DNA of 64,000 bases from Leptasterias polaris (GCA_037783415.1 JAZGTN010000061.1:744001-808000), one strand, 5' to 3'; counted from the first letter of the stretch, positions 43,091 to 55,562 are shown. Numbers and translations are program-made. Notes: generated by a model from the sequence alone, not told the origin.

Positions 43091-43721
43091 TTAAATATAG
43101 GAGTAAATTTTTTATTTAAAAGAATATTATATATATATATATATTTTTAATGAACAAAAGTCAGTGTATTTATTGTGCCAGCACAGTATGCACATTGACT
43201 ATTTGAGGGAACATTAAGGACAATGTAGGAATTTCGGACTTCATTTCCTTTTAGAAAAAAACCCTGGAGCCTCTAAAGCAGAAAAGAAAAAGTAAAATTG
43301 TTCATTTAAATGGTGGAGTAAACTGTTAATAATAATAACAGAATATTCTAATTTTTTTGGGGGGATGAAAAACCCCCCCAACAAATCCCAGCTGCAGCAG
43401 GTATTTTAATGTGGAGTGTTGATTGGCGGGAGGCATCCCACTGAGCTACGCGAAAATTGTTGAAAATCCATGCAGTTTAAAACATTTTGTAATGTTGGCT
43501 ACTTATAAGTACGTGTCATCAAGAGGGCGCTACAAGACTGGTCGACTTAACAGCATTTAATAAAACTTACATGTAGCTGGGGCTCACAGTTATCCAGGGA
43601 GATTTAGGAGCTAATGTGAGACAATTGCATGACTCTTCATGGGAATATTCTTGTCATGGATAGTATTGAAAATGTCACTAAATCCCATAAAGGCAGTATT
43701 TGCTTCAGGTACTGAAAGTTG

Positions 43722-44035
43722 TAGACCATGTGACCTATGACATCACATGTTTACAAGAGAGCTACAGAGCCCAGACTTCCCCCAGCTTAATTTGTACCCA
43801 GTTCAATGAAAGAAAACATTAAATCTTAGTATATTTTATGTTTGATTTTTATCAACTTTCGATATGGAGAAAGACCTCACGTCTCAAAACTTGTTCAGAC
43901 TGTTAATTGTATAACTCTTGAATTTATGTGGAAATTATGACACAAAATGTAAAATTTCCCATATGACCAAGAGTGAGGTAATTTGCCTGCCAGAAAGGCA
44001 CACAGTCATTCTTTTTGTAAACAAAGGTTACATAG
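43722..44035. repeat. Dispersed repeat family R1, copy 2
   Basis: Colinear with 6575-6905: CACATGTTTACAA, GAAAGAAAACAT, TTGAATTTATGTGGAAATTA and CAGTCATTCTTTTTGTAAAC. Followed by a local duplication of TTTTTGTAAACAAA.. TATAGGCTATA. Confidence 0.65.
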
Positions 44036-44664
44036 GCTATAGACCATTCACTTTTTGTAAACAAATGCTGCATATAGGCTATAAACCAGTCACAGGAATT
44101 GAAGTTGTGTCTAAAATTAGAGATATGTTTTCTTTAGAATAATCACATTGCGTGAATAAACTGAGAGGTTTGTCGATTCATATCAAGTGGGAAGGAAAGT
44201 AATCAGACAAGTCATTCACTAGAATAGAATACTACAAAATATATTATCACTAAGAGTGGCAGAGTTCTGAGTAACTCTGGTGGATTTGTTGGTGAGAAGT
44301 ATCCTAATGAAGAAAAATATCTAAGAATTCCTGAGGTCGGCTACATGCACCTGTAGTGGTCAAAACACTGTTTGTTTTCAGGGGTGAATAGTCCCATAGT
44401 ATGGATAGATGCAGCAAAATAATTTCATTAATTAACATTGGGAGGTTTTTTATACGACTCCTACTAAGACATTCTTCTTGTTTCAAGGGAAAATATTTTC
44501 AATCAAAATAGATTCTAGGGATATGTAGTTTGAAGTAGAGACCATGGGCAAAGCATATTGTTTACTTCGAGTAAGAGATTTGCAGTTGGCATTGAGGTCA
44601 GGTCTAGGTACAGGTCTGTACATGTTGGTGTAACACAGGGTTGAGGCAATGTCAAGAGCTACCC

Positions 44665-44752
44665 TTTCAATGGTGTTAGTTGTTTCTAGTCTGTAGCCAG
44701 ACCCACCTAACTCTTTCAATGCTGTTACTTAGTTGTTTCTAGTCTGTAGCCA
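44665..44752 (+). repeat. 53-bp tandem duplication
   Basis: CTTTCAATG, then AGTTGTTTCTAGTCTGTAGC occurs at 44678 and again at 44731. Two copies only. Confidence 0.8.
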
Positions 44753-44937
44753 GGGATGTTAAGTAAATTTGTACAGGTTGTTTTCTTTAACAATGTCTCA
44801 GACAGCCGTATAAATGCAATTTAGTAATATTTAATGGGCTAAGACAACTCTTCAGTTGATAAAAATGTTTAATTCAAAGTTCAAACTTATATTACATAAA
44901 TCACACGCATCAGCGAAAATGGAAGATCCGAATAGAC

Positions 44938-45040
44938 TAGTTCAAGTCTCATGAGTATGATAATATTGAGACCTGTTAGAGTGCATGAGCTTGTTTCCTT
45001 TAAGTGCTAAACCAATGTATGTGGAACCAAAGTGGTCCAT
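44938..45040. mobile_element. Partial copy of the GTGCAAGTCTCGCG family
   Basis: CAAGTCTCATGAGTATGATA, GACCTGTTAGAGTGCATGAG and ACCAAAGTGGTCC match the 60152-60293 element in order; the right end is lost. Confidence 0.6.
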
Positions 45041-47329
45041 ATTTGATATTAAATTAGGATAGCCAGCTGGACCACTTGGAGTGACTTGTGACTGGCCAGT
45101 AGACCAGTGTTAGGTAGGTGGGAATGATGGTGTACATGTATTCATTTGTAGCAAAATGCTACATAAAATGTATCAATTGCTACTCAGAAATCATCATTTG
45201 CTACCAGATTAGCAGTGCACAAAACATGTTCAGTCTAACTATTTTGCTATTGGAAATTGCTGGACGAAATCATTCCGTTTAGTGCACCGGACCATACATT
45301 CGCAACACAGGCACTTCCCTTTAAGTAATTCTATACCATAAAGCCAAACATTCAGTCCTGTTGGGAAACACAATACATTGTTTTCTGTCTGTATACCAGC
45401 CAAAGCAGATGGGTGTACATTAACATTTGAAACTACAATACTGGTACATGTATGCCATTCCACACTGCCTTGAACCGGTGGTGACACACAGTGTAATTAG
45501 TAATCAACTTATGGTAACAATGTATAAGTTTGCATGTTTCACGCTTGAGTAATATAATACAGGGCGTTCATTTCACGTTATAATGAAACAGTGTGAAAAT
45601 ATTCAGGAATAAGTGAGAAAGCATGTCACAAACATGACAAAGGGTTTAGTGTGAGTGCTTTATTGTGTGGGATATGTTATTCCTATTGATAGGTACACTG
45701 TGTCCATACATCAGGGTTGAGGCAGCAATATTTTAGAGTAGAAGAGAACAAGTGTTTGGTACATCGGGTGAGTCTGGTTTTATGGCTGGATGATTTAGAA
45801 TCCCTGGATGAGCCCATGATGTACACATACATGTAGGACTGGTGACTTCCAAAAGGTTTGTCAACTACTGTATTTTATAAGCCATTCAAGTTAAATTTGT
45901 CTAGTGGTGTCTGGCGGTACTCATATTTTGTCACAAGGAATTGCTCAAAAGTTGAATTCCTAATCACCTTGATTGAGGAAAACTGTCTTTAAAAAGCAAG
46001 ATGGAAATGTTTTGTCAGTATTTCCAACAGATTCATAAGTTTATTTTTGTAGAGAGTTTTTAACGATGTTGGGGCCATTCAGAATAATCAATATTTAAAA
46101 ATGTTGAATTCTTTAAAAAATTGTTGGTGGGTGGGTCAAAAGAAATGACTCAAATCTAAATTCAGTTTCCAGTTAAAAATAAAAATGGAAAAAAAAAAAA
46201 TCCAAATTTTTAAGGGGAAAATACGTCCCTGTGCACCCTTCCATTCCAGATTGTCATGTTTGCTGTCCTTGGTTTCAATAGCTGACCTCCATGCCTGATG
46301 GGCAGATGGAAAACATTTCGCCTTCTGTTTCAAATTTTCTGTTACAAAGTTGCATGTTAGAAGCCAGGAAAAGCCATTGAGAACTTCTGAGGTGGAAGAA
46401 CATTTTTCTTAAAATGATCTGCTTCATTTGGGGGATTACTTTGTCCTATAGTGAGTGTAAAGGGTATATTTTAGTCTGTCAATATTAAAAAATTCAAATT
46501 TGCGGTTGGTGGGTGGGTCAATTTTTATTTTTTTAAAGATCAACATTTTAAAACATTGATATTGAGTGGCCATTTGGTGAAGGTTTGTGTATTGCATCTA
46601 TTTGCTTAGCCAGGGTTTATGTACTGTCGTTCAGTAGACAGGGAAGTAAATAGGGCAAAGACAAATTATCCTTAACAAAACGTACACAAATTATATGTTG
46701 CTACTGAGAAATCAATATTGCTATTCTTTAGCTGATCTGTCATGTAAAGCGCTTTGAGGCCCAATTTACTTTACCCAAATTTGCGAAAGCGAAGCCAATT
46801 TTCCTGTGTCACAATTGGAAAATGTCACGTACAAGATTGTTTGCGTCATGTAATTTGCTTCGCATTCGCTTAAGGAGCTAGTTAAGGTTTTGTTATTATT
46901 ATTAGTGATCATTGTGCACATATGTTTAGCCTCAATATTTACCTGTGCAAAATTGAGCTGCAAGAAATTGTCCCTGATGAAGGACTTCCCTACAGGACGT
47001 TCCAAAATTAACCGCAGCTTCCTCAAAACCAATACCTTAGTGTCAATTTAGAAGTCATTTGGGACTTGCCTACTTCAGAGAATATTGAGTAGTCCTTGGT
47101 TTTAAAGACATTTTTGGGGCTAAACTTTAGAGGATTGTATTTAAAAACATTGTGTCATTAAATATTGTTTTCACCATTGTTTGGTTTTTGATAATTTCCT
47201 GAATTGCAAGGTTGATTAGATAGGTAGTACTGCATATAGGTCGCTCTATAAACAGCCAGTTGACAAAAATAAAGGGTTGGTATTTTAGTTTTCAAAGGTT
47301 ACAAATTCAGGCATGACACTACACAGAAG

Positions 47330-47440
47330 CAATGGAGGCAATTGCCTCTGTTGCACCTGGTCATTGCCTTGGTGCCCCTTGAATTTCCTAATTTCCTCAT
47401 AGAGGTGCCCTGCCCTTGCCCTTTCAAAAAGGTATCAGGC
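47330..47440 (+). repeat. Dispersed repeat R2, copy 1
   Basis: GGAGGCAATTGCCTC, CATTGCCTTGGTGCCCCTTG and ATAGAGGTGCCCTG are shared with 52453-52560. Confidence 0.7.
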
Positions 47441-48239
47441 CTGTAATTCATTGGTTTCAAGCAAATATTGTTATACCTTTTTTCAAATTATTCTAGTTTC
47501 CATGTTTTGATTCTGGCTTAAAATAAGTACTAGCCATCCTAATGTATTCAATTATTATTTTGTTTTCATGCAATTATGTTCACCTTTGATGTGTTTCAGA
47601 AAATGAAGGGTATGTATTGTTTTCCAGGGTTACTATGCATCTTTAGCAACATCGCAAAACTTGTACTTTTTTTAGTATATTCTTTAAAATGTAAAAATCT
47701 ATTGTAATAAATTAAATGGATATCATTTGTGGCAAACGACAAGTCTAAAAATCAGAATGAAAAACCCTTCAGGTAAACTAACGATAGTCTTTTTTGGGGA
47801 TCTTCAGTCATGTCAGTGATTTGACTCACTACAATCATTATGTAATTATTTTGTCAATAATCCGCCCTTCAAGAACTTCCTTGACCAGCAAATTGCTTGA
47901 CACTGTATTTCCTTAAGATTAAGATTGTCTCCCACTTTGGGTTTTTTCTTCTGGGTCAGTCAGTGCCAGTGGGTGTTTTCTGTTGATATGACCAGAAGCA
48001 TTTCTTGTAGGAAAGTCATTGACAGTGTTTCACAGTAATTTATTAGCACAAATGATAAGTAGAATTTGTTTATAATGTATTCTTTTGTGTAATTTAGATA
48101 CTTTTACACTTATGAATTTTTCAGAATTGTTGATCAAAAAGTTAGGTACCAAATTCACGGTTTTGAATAACTTGCTACACTTCTGCCGCTGACAAAGCTC
48201 TTCAGTATGATGTCATTTGTGGAATAATGCTTTGTATTT

Positions 48240-48375
48240 GCCCAAAGTTTGTTAAGATTTAATTAAATTGAAGAAAAACAATTGATCGACATGTACCACC
48301 GGGTTTTGTGAAATGCTCGACCACTGAAACAGTCTTCAGTTTCTTTAAAATTACATCCCACATAAAATACTAATA
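48240..48375 (+). repeat. Dispersed repeat R3, copy 1
   Basis: CCCAAAGTTTGTTAAGAT, GGATTTTGT-like GGGTTTTGTGAAATGCTC, ACCACTGAAA and TTTCTTTAAAATTACA correspond in order to 49495-49625. Confidence 0.6.
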
Positions 48376-49296
48376 TACATTAAAATAAAATAAAAAGTGT
48401 TGTTTTATTCTCACTGATTACGTCAAGCCCAGGAAATCAGCAAGTTATTATGAGTCAAAAAAGGTGACAAATGCAGTTCAAGGAATAATGCCATAAATAT
48501 CAAATCAGAGAGAAAAAAGCTCTTTCATTTTTCTGGTAAGTTTGCTAATGAGCTTTGCATCTTAAGCCTTTGTAATATACATGTGTGAAATTTCTTAGGA
48601 TTTTTCCTGATTTAGCAATTTTCTCAAAAACTCCTTGAGCCTTCAAATTTGGAAGAAGTATAGCAGTCACCCAAGGGGACAGACCAAGTCCACATTGTGT
48701 CCAAACCTGCATTGTTGTATTTCTGGTGATACACAGAGTCTGTAAACCTCCTGAATTTTAACCTACAGTACATGTATGGGAGGTTCAGGGTCTAGATTAA
48801 GGGGGATAGCCATTTTTCAGGAATTCATTAAATATACCCGAATATAAAGACCCTAAGACCCAATTTTATGGAGTTTGTTTCCTCAGAATTCTGCGTTTAT
48901 TGTGCACTGCAAAGCTCTGCATTCCATGGGTTATGCGCAGGATTCTTTGGCAGTAGAGTTATAAGACTGGGCCCAGTGCAAGCCTATTATCGTTCTCTAT
49001 ATTTGGTCCCAGTATGCTTGGCAATTTCATGTCGCAATAACTTATCTTTTACAAATTATTTTCATAAACTTGGACTAGAGTACTTGAACACTTAAGACAT
49101 GTATGTACTGTCTGTGATTGCAGCATTATTGCAGATAAGCATCCATCAGATAAAAAGTCCATTAAAATGCACGGATTGGAAAATGCCAAGTTTTTAATAA
49201 TTTGTTGTATATATTTTTTTTGCACTTTATGTAAGGTTGCTGTTTTTTCAGGATGTTGAATGAATTATTATAAGTATAAACACATGGGGATAATGT

Positions 49297-49345
49297 TAGC
49301 TCAGGTTTCTTTCACTTCCTTACACCTCTGTGGACCCAGGTTTGA
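49297..49345 (+). repeat. tRNA-SINE-like B-box fragment
   Basis: CCCAGGTTTGAATCCCACC is a near-consensus B-box, with TTAGCTCAGG upstream. A full A-box and cloverleaf are lacking. Confidence 0.3.
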
Positions 49346-49494
49346 ATCCCACCTCGGACTGGAGTTTCTTAAGGGGACTGGTTTCTCAATCAATGCCTGA
49401 TTGTGTGGGTTTTCTTCCCACATCCAAAACTAAGCATTTCTTCTCAATTTGAAAGAAGGGTGTACGAAGTATACAGTTCTTGTCTACATTAATG

Positions 49495-49625
49495 CCCAAA
49501 GTTTGTAAAGATAGTTACATTGGAAAAACATAACAATTTGATGTACCTTTGGATTTTGTAAAATGCTCAACCACTGAAAATGCTCAGAAATTGTTTCTTC
49601 AAAAACACTCCCCATATAAACTAAT
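49495..49625 (+). repeat. Dispersed repeat R3, copy 2
   Basis: Second copy of the family at 48240-48375, about 70-75% similar by eye. The open frame across it is incidental. Confidence 0.6.
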
Positions 49626-49868
49626 TTTATTTGTACTTGAAATTCACTCAGCGCTCAGTGAGGCAGTTTATTTTACTATGGAAATGATCCATGCTCTGCC
49701 AGAACAATTCCCACAAAATAAATCATTAATTCATTTTTAATTAGAAAATTATGAGTTTAGTGTCAATACAATGACATGGATAGAGAGACTGGTGTGATAA
49801 CCTTTTGAATGGGTGTGGTTTTGAATAGTAACTTCAAATGTCATGTTTCTTTTCTACTCATTTATTAG

Positions 49869-49916
49869 GGTGAATCAAGATGGAAAGTGAAATACTTACA
49901 GAGGAACAAAGTCAAG
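49869..49916 (+). CDS. Adaptor-like gene, exon with start codon
   Basis: Acceptor CATTTATTAG at 49868; 11 bp of leader, then ATG at 49880. Ends CAAG|GTAAGT, phase 1. Confidence 0.7.
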
Positions 49917-52900
49917 GTAAGTTAGCCCAAGAGAAGAATTTTGTTATTATTAGTGAATAGTTTATTTTTAAAAGTCCTAAAGGTGACAGAAGGTACTATA
50001 GATGGTTTCTTAAAAAACATCAACATTTTTTGAAATGCAAGCAAAACTTGGAAGAAATATTTTCAAGAAATTATGGAAAAGGATGACATTACGATGCTTC
50101 TCATATGATTTGCTCAGCCCCACCAGTCTCATCCAATACCGCTGGGATGGAATGATGCTTGTACAAATTCTTGTTCTGGATGTAGTGATGCATGATGGGA
50201 TCGGGAGTGATTGAACTGCTGATCAGTGTATCGCAAACAATCATAACATGTACACCTCCATGATATGATAATTGCATAGAAGTTAGCTCCATGGATCATG
50301 TAATCCAATCTTTTTAAACCAGAGTAAGAAGAATGTTGCAATTGAGCCCAGTTGAGTACAAAGCAAAGAAGGAATTATTTGCAATGAATTTTTACAATGG
50401 AGCTACATTATGACTGATAGTTGAATCTTTCGTAAATGGGAAAGTGACCGGGTTTATTTGGTCAGGGGGAATGGTCCAATGCGCATGTGTTTACGCCAGT
50501 TCATCCAAGGGCCTTTTGATGAGGTTCTGGGACCAAGTGAACTCTTATAATTGGAGGATGCAATGGGTAACTAACTAACCACACTACCAATGATTACATA
50601 AGAGCGTTCCTTCTTTTTTCAACAAATTTCTAAGCAATGAATAATTCTATTACTCGGAATTCTGTGTGTTTTTTTTTTGGCTGTTGCTCAGAATTGAAAC
50701 AAAAGCTATTGAAGAAAATTGTGCTTTATAGAAATATGAACACTTTTAAGAGAATAGACTGTAAGATAAATACAATCTATTTTTGCACCTGCCACACTTG
50801 GCATTGGTCCAGGAGTCAATTGCTCAGGTGTGGATGTTGATTTATAGCAGTGTGTGTGTTTTAGGTTGAGCGTGAAGAGTGAAAACTCCTGATACATAAC
50901 AACATGGACTAGTTTATAAGCTGTATTGTTTACACTGTTATTGACTTAGGTTAACATGAAATTAAACAGATGCCGTACTGAGCAGTTAAACATTGACAGT
51001 GTTTGAGACAATGTATTTCCATTAGCAATTGATGTTTCCATTCACTAATGCAAGGAAGGCTTTACCTTGCAGTTTGACACTTTGTACAATTTATCTTCTA
51101 TTTTTTGTTTTGTTTAGGTAAACTGATAATCAATGGACACACCAGTAATGAGGAAAACAAAGGAGAGCTTGTCACCGGTGTTGGGGTACCAGCTAAGACA
51201 CTGAACAAGCAAACACTGACGCCATGGAGTGACGTTGAATGCTTCCAACCTAAGATAGCTTCCAATGATGACAGTGAAAAGTTCCAAATGGAATTCACTG
51301 ATTTAAATGAAGATACGGGTCTGCAGGATTCGAACCCGACCCCATGGGGAGATATGAACAATACCAAGAATGAAATATCACAAAGTGAAATACCTCACTC
51401 CACCAATGGGAATGGTCCCGTGTGGAGTGTAACTGAGGGCAGCTGTGATTGGTCAGCAGTGTCCAATGGTGGCGTAGGTACTTCAAAAGATCAGAACAAA
51501 GATGTGAATCTCATTTGGGGTGATGTCCAAAATGGTGAACAAGCATCAAAAAGCGAAGCCGCAGATCTCCATATGCACTCAGCTGATGCAGGGAAATGCC
51601 AGGCCACTCAAGATAGTTCCTTTGTCAATCCATTTTCTCAAGATAGTTCCTTTGTCAATCCATTTTCTCAAGATGGTGGATTTGTGGACAACTTTTGTGA
51701 GATGTCAGAGACTGATTTGATATTCAAGTCTGGACTGGTGGATGAGGAGTTTAAAACAATTTGTGGTAAATGACAAGAAACAAAGTAAAGTGTGCCACGT
51801 ATCTACCGTCACGTTTACAGACTTTCCAATGGCTGTAACTTTTTTTCAAGTTCTTGAAACCACCCCAAAGTGTTTCACAATGTGAATGAATACGCAGGCT
51901 TATACTGGAAATAATTTGAGTTGATAGTATTATTATTTTTTTAAATTAGATTACTCTAAAATTTCAAATTAAAAGAAAAGTTAGGTAACTTTTTCTATTC
52001 CCTTATAATGGAAATTTTAAGATGACTAAAATTTTTTTTTTTAAAGCAACAAATGAATCAACTCAAACTATTTTCAGCATTGTCCATTCTCATGTTGAAA
52101 CACTCTTTGTGTGGTTTCAGGAATTTCTAAAAGTTACATCTCTTGAATAATCTGCTAATGTGATGGATGCGAAGTGGTCCCCTTTATTGTGTTTTTTTCC
52201 AAAAATAAACAAAGTATTTTATTTTATTTTTCTGGAGGACGCACAAAACTATAATTTTGTGTATTATGGGTGGGACGGATGCCATTCTACAGATTCAATT
52301 AATTCAAAAGTTCACTTCCCTCTGCTATTATGAGCAAACATCGCCCTCTTGTGTTCAGTATTTGTAAGTGTTGTACTGCTTGAACTTAAATTGTTTTTCA
52401 TATATTTATTATGACTGTGCATTTTTGACTCCTTACTGCTTCTGATACCTCACAGAGGCACTGGGGGCAGTTGCCTCCACGCCCCTTAACCATTGCCTTG
52501 GTGCCCCTTGAAATGTCTCAGCAGAAATATCAGTTGCCCTCATAAAGGTGCCCTGTACACTCAAGTAATGCTCACTTGCTGGTGGTTCCATCTGCCAGGA
52601 TGGAAGCTTACGGAGATAGTTTTTCATTTGCAGCCCCCCATGTTACAATTTGCCAATGACTCTTAGAACACAACCTAACATTGCTTCCTTCCAATCACAT
52701 CTCAAAACTGACCTTTTCAATCAGGCATATCATTAACTCTCTCAAGGTCTTAGCACAGTGAATAGTTTTGTAGATACCAGCGCTATACAAATCTTATTAT
52801 TACTTTACTTGGGAGAAAGTGTCTTTCTTTTAGAAGAACAAAATATTCACTGGTGCTGTGTAGTTTTGTTTACGTCATTCTAGTCTATTTTATACTACCA

Positions 52901-53508
52901 ACAATGCTTGATGTTTGAAAGCAAAATAAATGATTGCATTTTAATCCCTTTTTAATGTTTGATTTGAAACAGTTACTGCTGAGGAGGATGATCTTTGGTC
53001 ATCCTCGTTTACAGCCCCAGCCAATCAGACAGTTAGCTCAGCATCATGGGACCCATTCTCTGCCAATCAGAATCCAGCATTGACAGAGGCAGTGTCAGCA
53101 ATGCAAACCTCACTGGATGATCAAAAATCTGTGGGTGAAATAAATTCCAAACTAAGTAACCAGGCTGAAGTGACTGAACTTCCATGTGGTGATCTCAGGG
53201 AGCAACCAATGCAAGTACCAAGTATTCATCAACCAATTACCACTCAGTATTCCACTTCAATAGTACTACCTCAGTATTCCACTTCAATAGTACTACCTCA
53301 AGATGGGGTAACCAGCCAACTGGGTACCACCACACTCTCGACCAATCACAGTGCTCATCAACATCACATTCCAGCCAATAGGGCTCAAGCATTGGGTTCA
53401 AATCCCAAGACTAATTTGAACATTGGACAATTGTTGCAGAACACAGCATTTAAAGAGGTCATGTTGGATGAATCTTGGATGTTGGAAGATGCCTGTCTTG
53501 AGTCAAAG
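49869..53508 (+). CDS. Endocytic-adaptor-like protein, N-terminal 407 residues (3' part not seen)
   Basis: Coding exons 49880-49916, 51118-51765 and 52973-53508 join in phase (1, 1, 0). The start MESEILTEEQ is the first ATG in the exon and the only one in frame with the rest. The protein is low-complexity and probably disordered, with short linear motifs: two NPF (183-185, 193-195; EH-domain ligands), a DPF (255-257; AP-2 appendage ligand), repeated tryptophan motifs (TPWSD, TPWGD, IWGD, DLWSSSF, SWDPF), and LIF/EEF acidic-hydrophobic segments. Such sets occur in the N-terminal regions of stonins, aftiphilin and synergin; which of these, if any, is unresolved because the folded C-terminal domain lies in unseen exons. 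Two internal tandem duplications (QDSSFVNPFS and QYSTSIVLP) expand it. The role inferred is clathrin/AP-linked membrane traffic. Confidence 0.7.
51118..51765 (+). CDS. Adaptor-like gene, 648-bp exon
   Basis: Acceptor TTTTGTTTAG; the frame opens before the acceptor with an ATG at 51105 but that is intronic. Ends TGTG|GTAAAT, phase 1. Carries both NPF motifs and a 30-bp duplication. Confidence 0.78.
51840..51945 (+). repeat. Dispersed repeat R4, copy 1
   Basis: TGAAACCACCCCAAAGTGTT, ATGTGAATG and AAATAATTTGAGTTGAT match 53990-54095 in order. Confidence 0.7.
52453..52560 (+). repeat. Dispersed repeat R2, copy 2
   Basis: Colinear with 47330-47440, sharing CATTGCCTTGGTGCCCCTTG and AAAGGTGCCCTG. 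In the intron between the two large adaptor-like exons. Confidence 0.7.
52659..52801 (+). mobile_element. LINE (L2/CR1-type) 3' fragment
   Basis: A frame TLRTQPNIASFQSHLKTDLF then NQAYH and stop (52659-52736) is the standard reverse-transcriptase C-terminus of L2/CR1 elements (SFxSHLKTxLF). The tail has AGCGCTATACAAATC and a TTATTATTA end. Confidence 0.8.
52973..53508 (+). CDS. Adaptor-like gene, 536-bp exon
   Basis: Acceptor TTTGAAACAG; opens VTAEEDDLWSSSF and contains SWDPF and a 27-bp duplication. Ends AAAG|GTAAGA, phase 0. Confidence 0.75.
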
Positions 53509-53899
53509 GTAAGACGAATTCTGCAAACAATATTTTTTTTAAACCAATTTTAAATGAAGCACTTTCCTTTGGTATCTAGACACATGTGTGTCTACCTTTC
53601 TATCTACTGTAGTATTGGGCTTTCGATAATTGTTGGGTGGTGTTTGCCACATCTGCCTTATGTAATGTGGACTAGGTGGTTAGTGGTTTGAGCATGGGGG
53701 TACGTGTCATGATTTCTACCTGCATGGTGTCGATGACGTTAAGTCACTGTACTGTACATTACAGTATGATATTTTTTAGATGAGCTGATAGTAGAAAACG
53801 AAACACAATCCATGGAACTACTTTTTTCCATTATATTACCAGTCCATTATATTACTTATGTACACCAGGAGAGAGAATTTCATGCATTTTTATTGTATG

Positions 53900-53968
53900 A
53901 CGAATAAATCATTGAATTGAATTGAATTGAATTGAATTGAATTGAATTGAATTGAATTGAATTGAATT
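53900..53968 (+). repeat. (ATTGA)n microsatellite after a LINE-like tail
   Basis: About 13 ATTGA units follow TTGTATGACGAATAAATC, the usual form of a CR1/L2-type 3' end (53870-53968). Confidence 0.85.
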
Positions 53969-53989
53969 GAGTCTTTCCAATAGTGGTGA

Positions 53990-54095
53990 CTTAAAGTTAA
54001 GCCCCTGAAACCACCTAAAAGTGTTTCAACATGTGAATGGACATGAAGGTTTTATACTGAAAATAATTTGAGTTGATTAGCATTCTTTTTTGTTT
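53990..54095 (+). repeat. Dispersed repeat R4, copy 2
   Basis: Colinear with 51840-51945. It is followed by a 17-bp direct duplication (CAGCATTCGCAAACGGG twice, 54107-54140) and a 30-bp palindrome (GAGAAACGATTCAT / ATGAATCGTTTCTC) near 54166-54195. Confidence 0.7.
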
Positions 54096-54541
54096 TAAAA
54101 AACCGCAGCATTCGCAAACGGGCAGCATTCGCAAACGGGCACCAACCCTCTGAAATCTGAGAAACGATTCATACATGAATCGTTTCTCAAATTAAAATGT
54201 TTTTAGAAATCTTTTCCTCAAAATAGTTTATACTGTCAACAGCTGCAGTGCTTCTCATCAAGTAAGTTTTTATGGTCACTAGCTGGAGTAGTTACCAATC
54301 TATGATCGCCACAATTGTCTAAAGTAGACACAATTGCTGAGTAGTGTGAACAGAGACTGTCTATACTTTACCAGGCAACATATAAGCATGTGTACAGGTC
54401 ATGCTTTTCAAGAATGATTAATGTAGGTTCTTGTTTGTGGCTTTTCTTTTACCATAATTTTTGTTGTTCATGGTTGAAGAGTTGCTTGGCTGATTTGTAA
54501 AGGTCATCTGAAATAGCATCATACAGATTTACAATCATAAA

Positions 54542-54736
54542 TTAAAGGGACTGTGTCGTCATGATCAAAGCAGGCTTGGTCTTCAATACTGAACTCTCAC
54601 TTGTTACTGCACTACAAAATACTCTCCATAGATATGATACAAAGGGAGGACGCATGCGTGTAGTAACTGGGTGATAGGTCCTAATTCCATGTACAGCCAC
54701 AGGCCTGCTTTGAGCATGACGGCAAAGCCCCTTTAA
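54542..54736. mobile_element. TTAA-bounded 195-bp MITE
   Basis: Ends TTAAAGGGACTGTGTCGTCA and TGACGGCAAAGCCCCTTTAA are inverted copies, extended inward by TCAAAGCAGGC / GCCTGCTTTGA. TTAA on both sides. Confidence 0.8.
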
Positions 54737-55562
54737 GTTTAAATTTAGTTTTTTTCTTTTCTAGAGACATTTTAGTCATTGTGTGTCTGCTTTCACTTGG
54801 CTTGACTTTACTTTAAAGGATTATTGACTATGGGACAGTCAATTAATTTCCAAACTCTTAGTTTGTAAAAAAATATCCACTGTGAACATTCCTTTAAATT
54901 ACATAGTGTAGGTCGTCCAGTGTCAGCGAAAACGATGCATTGATTTGACATGAATGTGTTGTAAGGGAGTTTGTACCTTTTGTGCATTTGCTTTAAAAAA
55001 ATCAGCGTTCTCCCTTAACAGTGGTCCGCTGGTCAAACGCTAGTTAAAACACATGAGGACCAGTCGGCATTCCAGCCAAGTAGTCCGGCTGGCTCGTGAA
55101 GTGTTGGCAAGTATCCCTATTTTAAATTAAATATGGACTAGTGAAATGACAAGCTAACTGGTCCTGCCGGCCAGTCACTGAACAAGTAAAGGGCAAACCC
55201 TGCATATGTGACTCGCTTCTCATATAGGGCCTGACGGGTGTATCAAAGCACAATTTATTTTTGTTTTCAATCCAAATCATCTGCTGTTTATGGACATTTA
55301 TTTTGAATAATAGTGAAGTAGAAGTCCTACAGGATAGACTATGGCAACCAGTGATTGCATTTTAGTGGACATTACACCTACATGTAAAATCTGCAGGTAA
55401 AAGTGGGGCCCAACCAAGATACTTAGCTGTTATGGCGTCGGGCACCACACACACTACAAAAGCCATACAGCCAAAAGATTTCCACATTTGTTCACTGCCC
55501 ACTAGCGTACATGTCTGCAACATGCTAAGCTTTGTTTAAATGATGAGACCCATTACATTTAT

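Larger units (their letters stand above)
43095..49868. other. Long gene-poor stretch
   Basis: Holds dispersed repeats listed separately (43722, 44665, 44938, 47330, 48240, 49297, 49495), an (AT)n run at 43127-43147 and an L2-like tail motif (TGTAAAGCGCTTTGAGGC, 46744). No coding exon recognised. If the 41.7-kb leader belongs to the 49869 gene, this is its first intron. Confidence 0.5.

Noticed and set aside
43420..43460. Possible tRNA gene on the minus strand (TAGCTCAGTGGG A-box)
   Set aside because: The A-box match is good, but no B-box or cloverleaf follows within 80 bp; at most a worn SINE fragment.
51105..51117. Upstream ATG extending the 648-bp exon (MFCLG...)
   Set aside because: The ATG lies in the polypyrimidine tract before the acceptor at 51116-51117; the upstream exon at 49880 supplies the start in phase.
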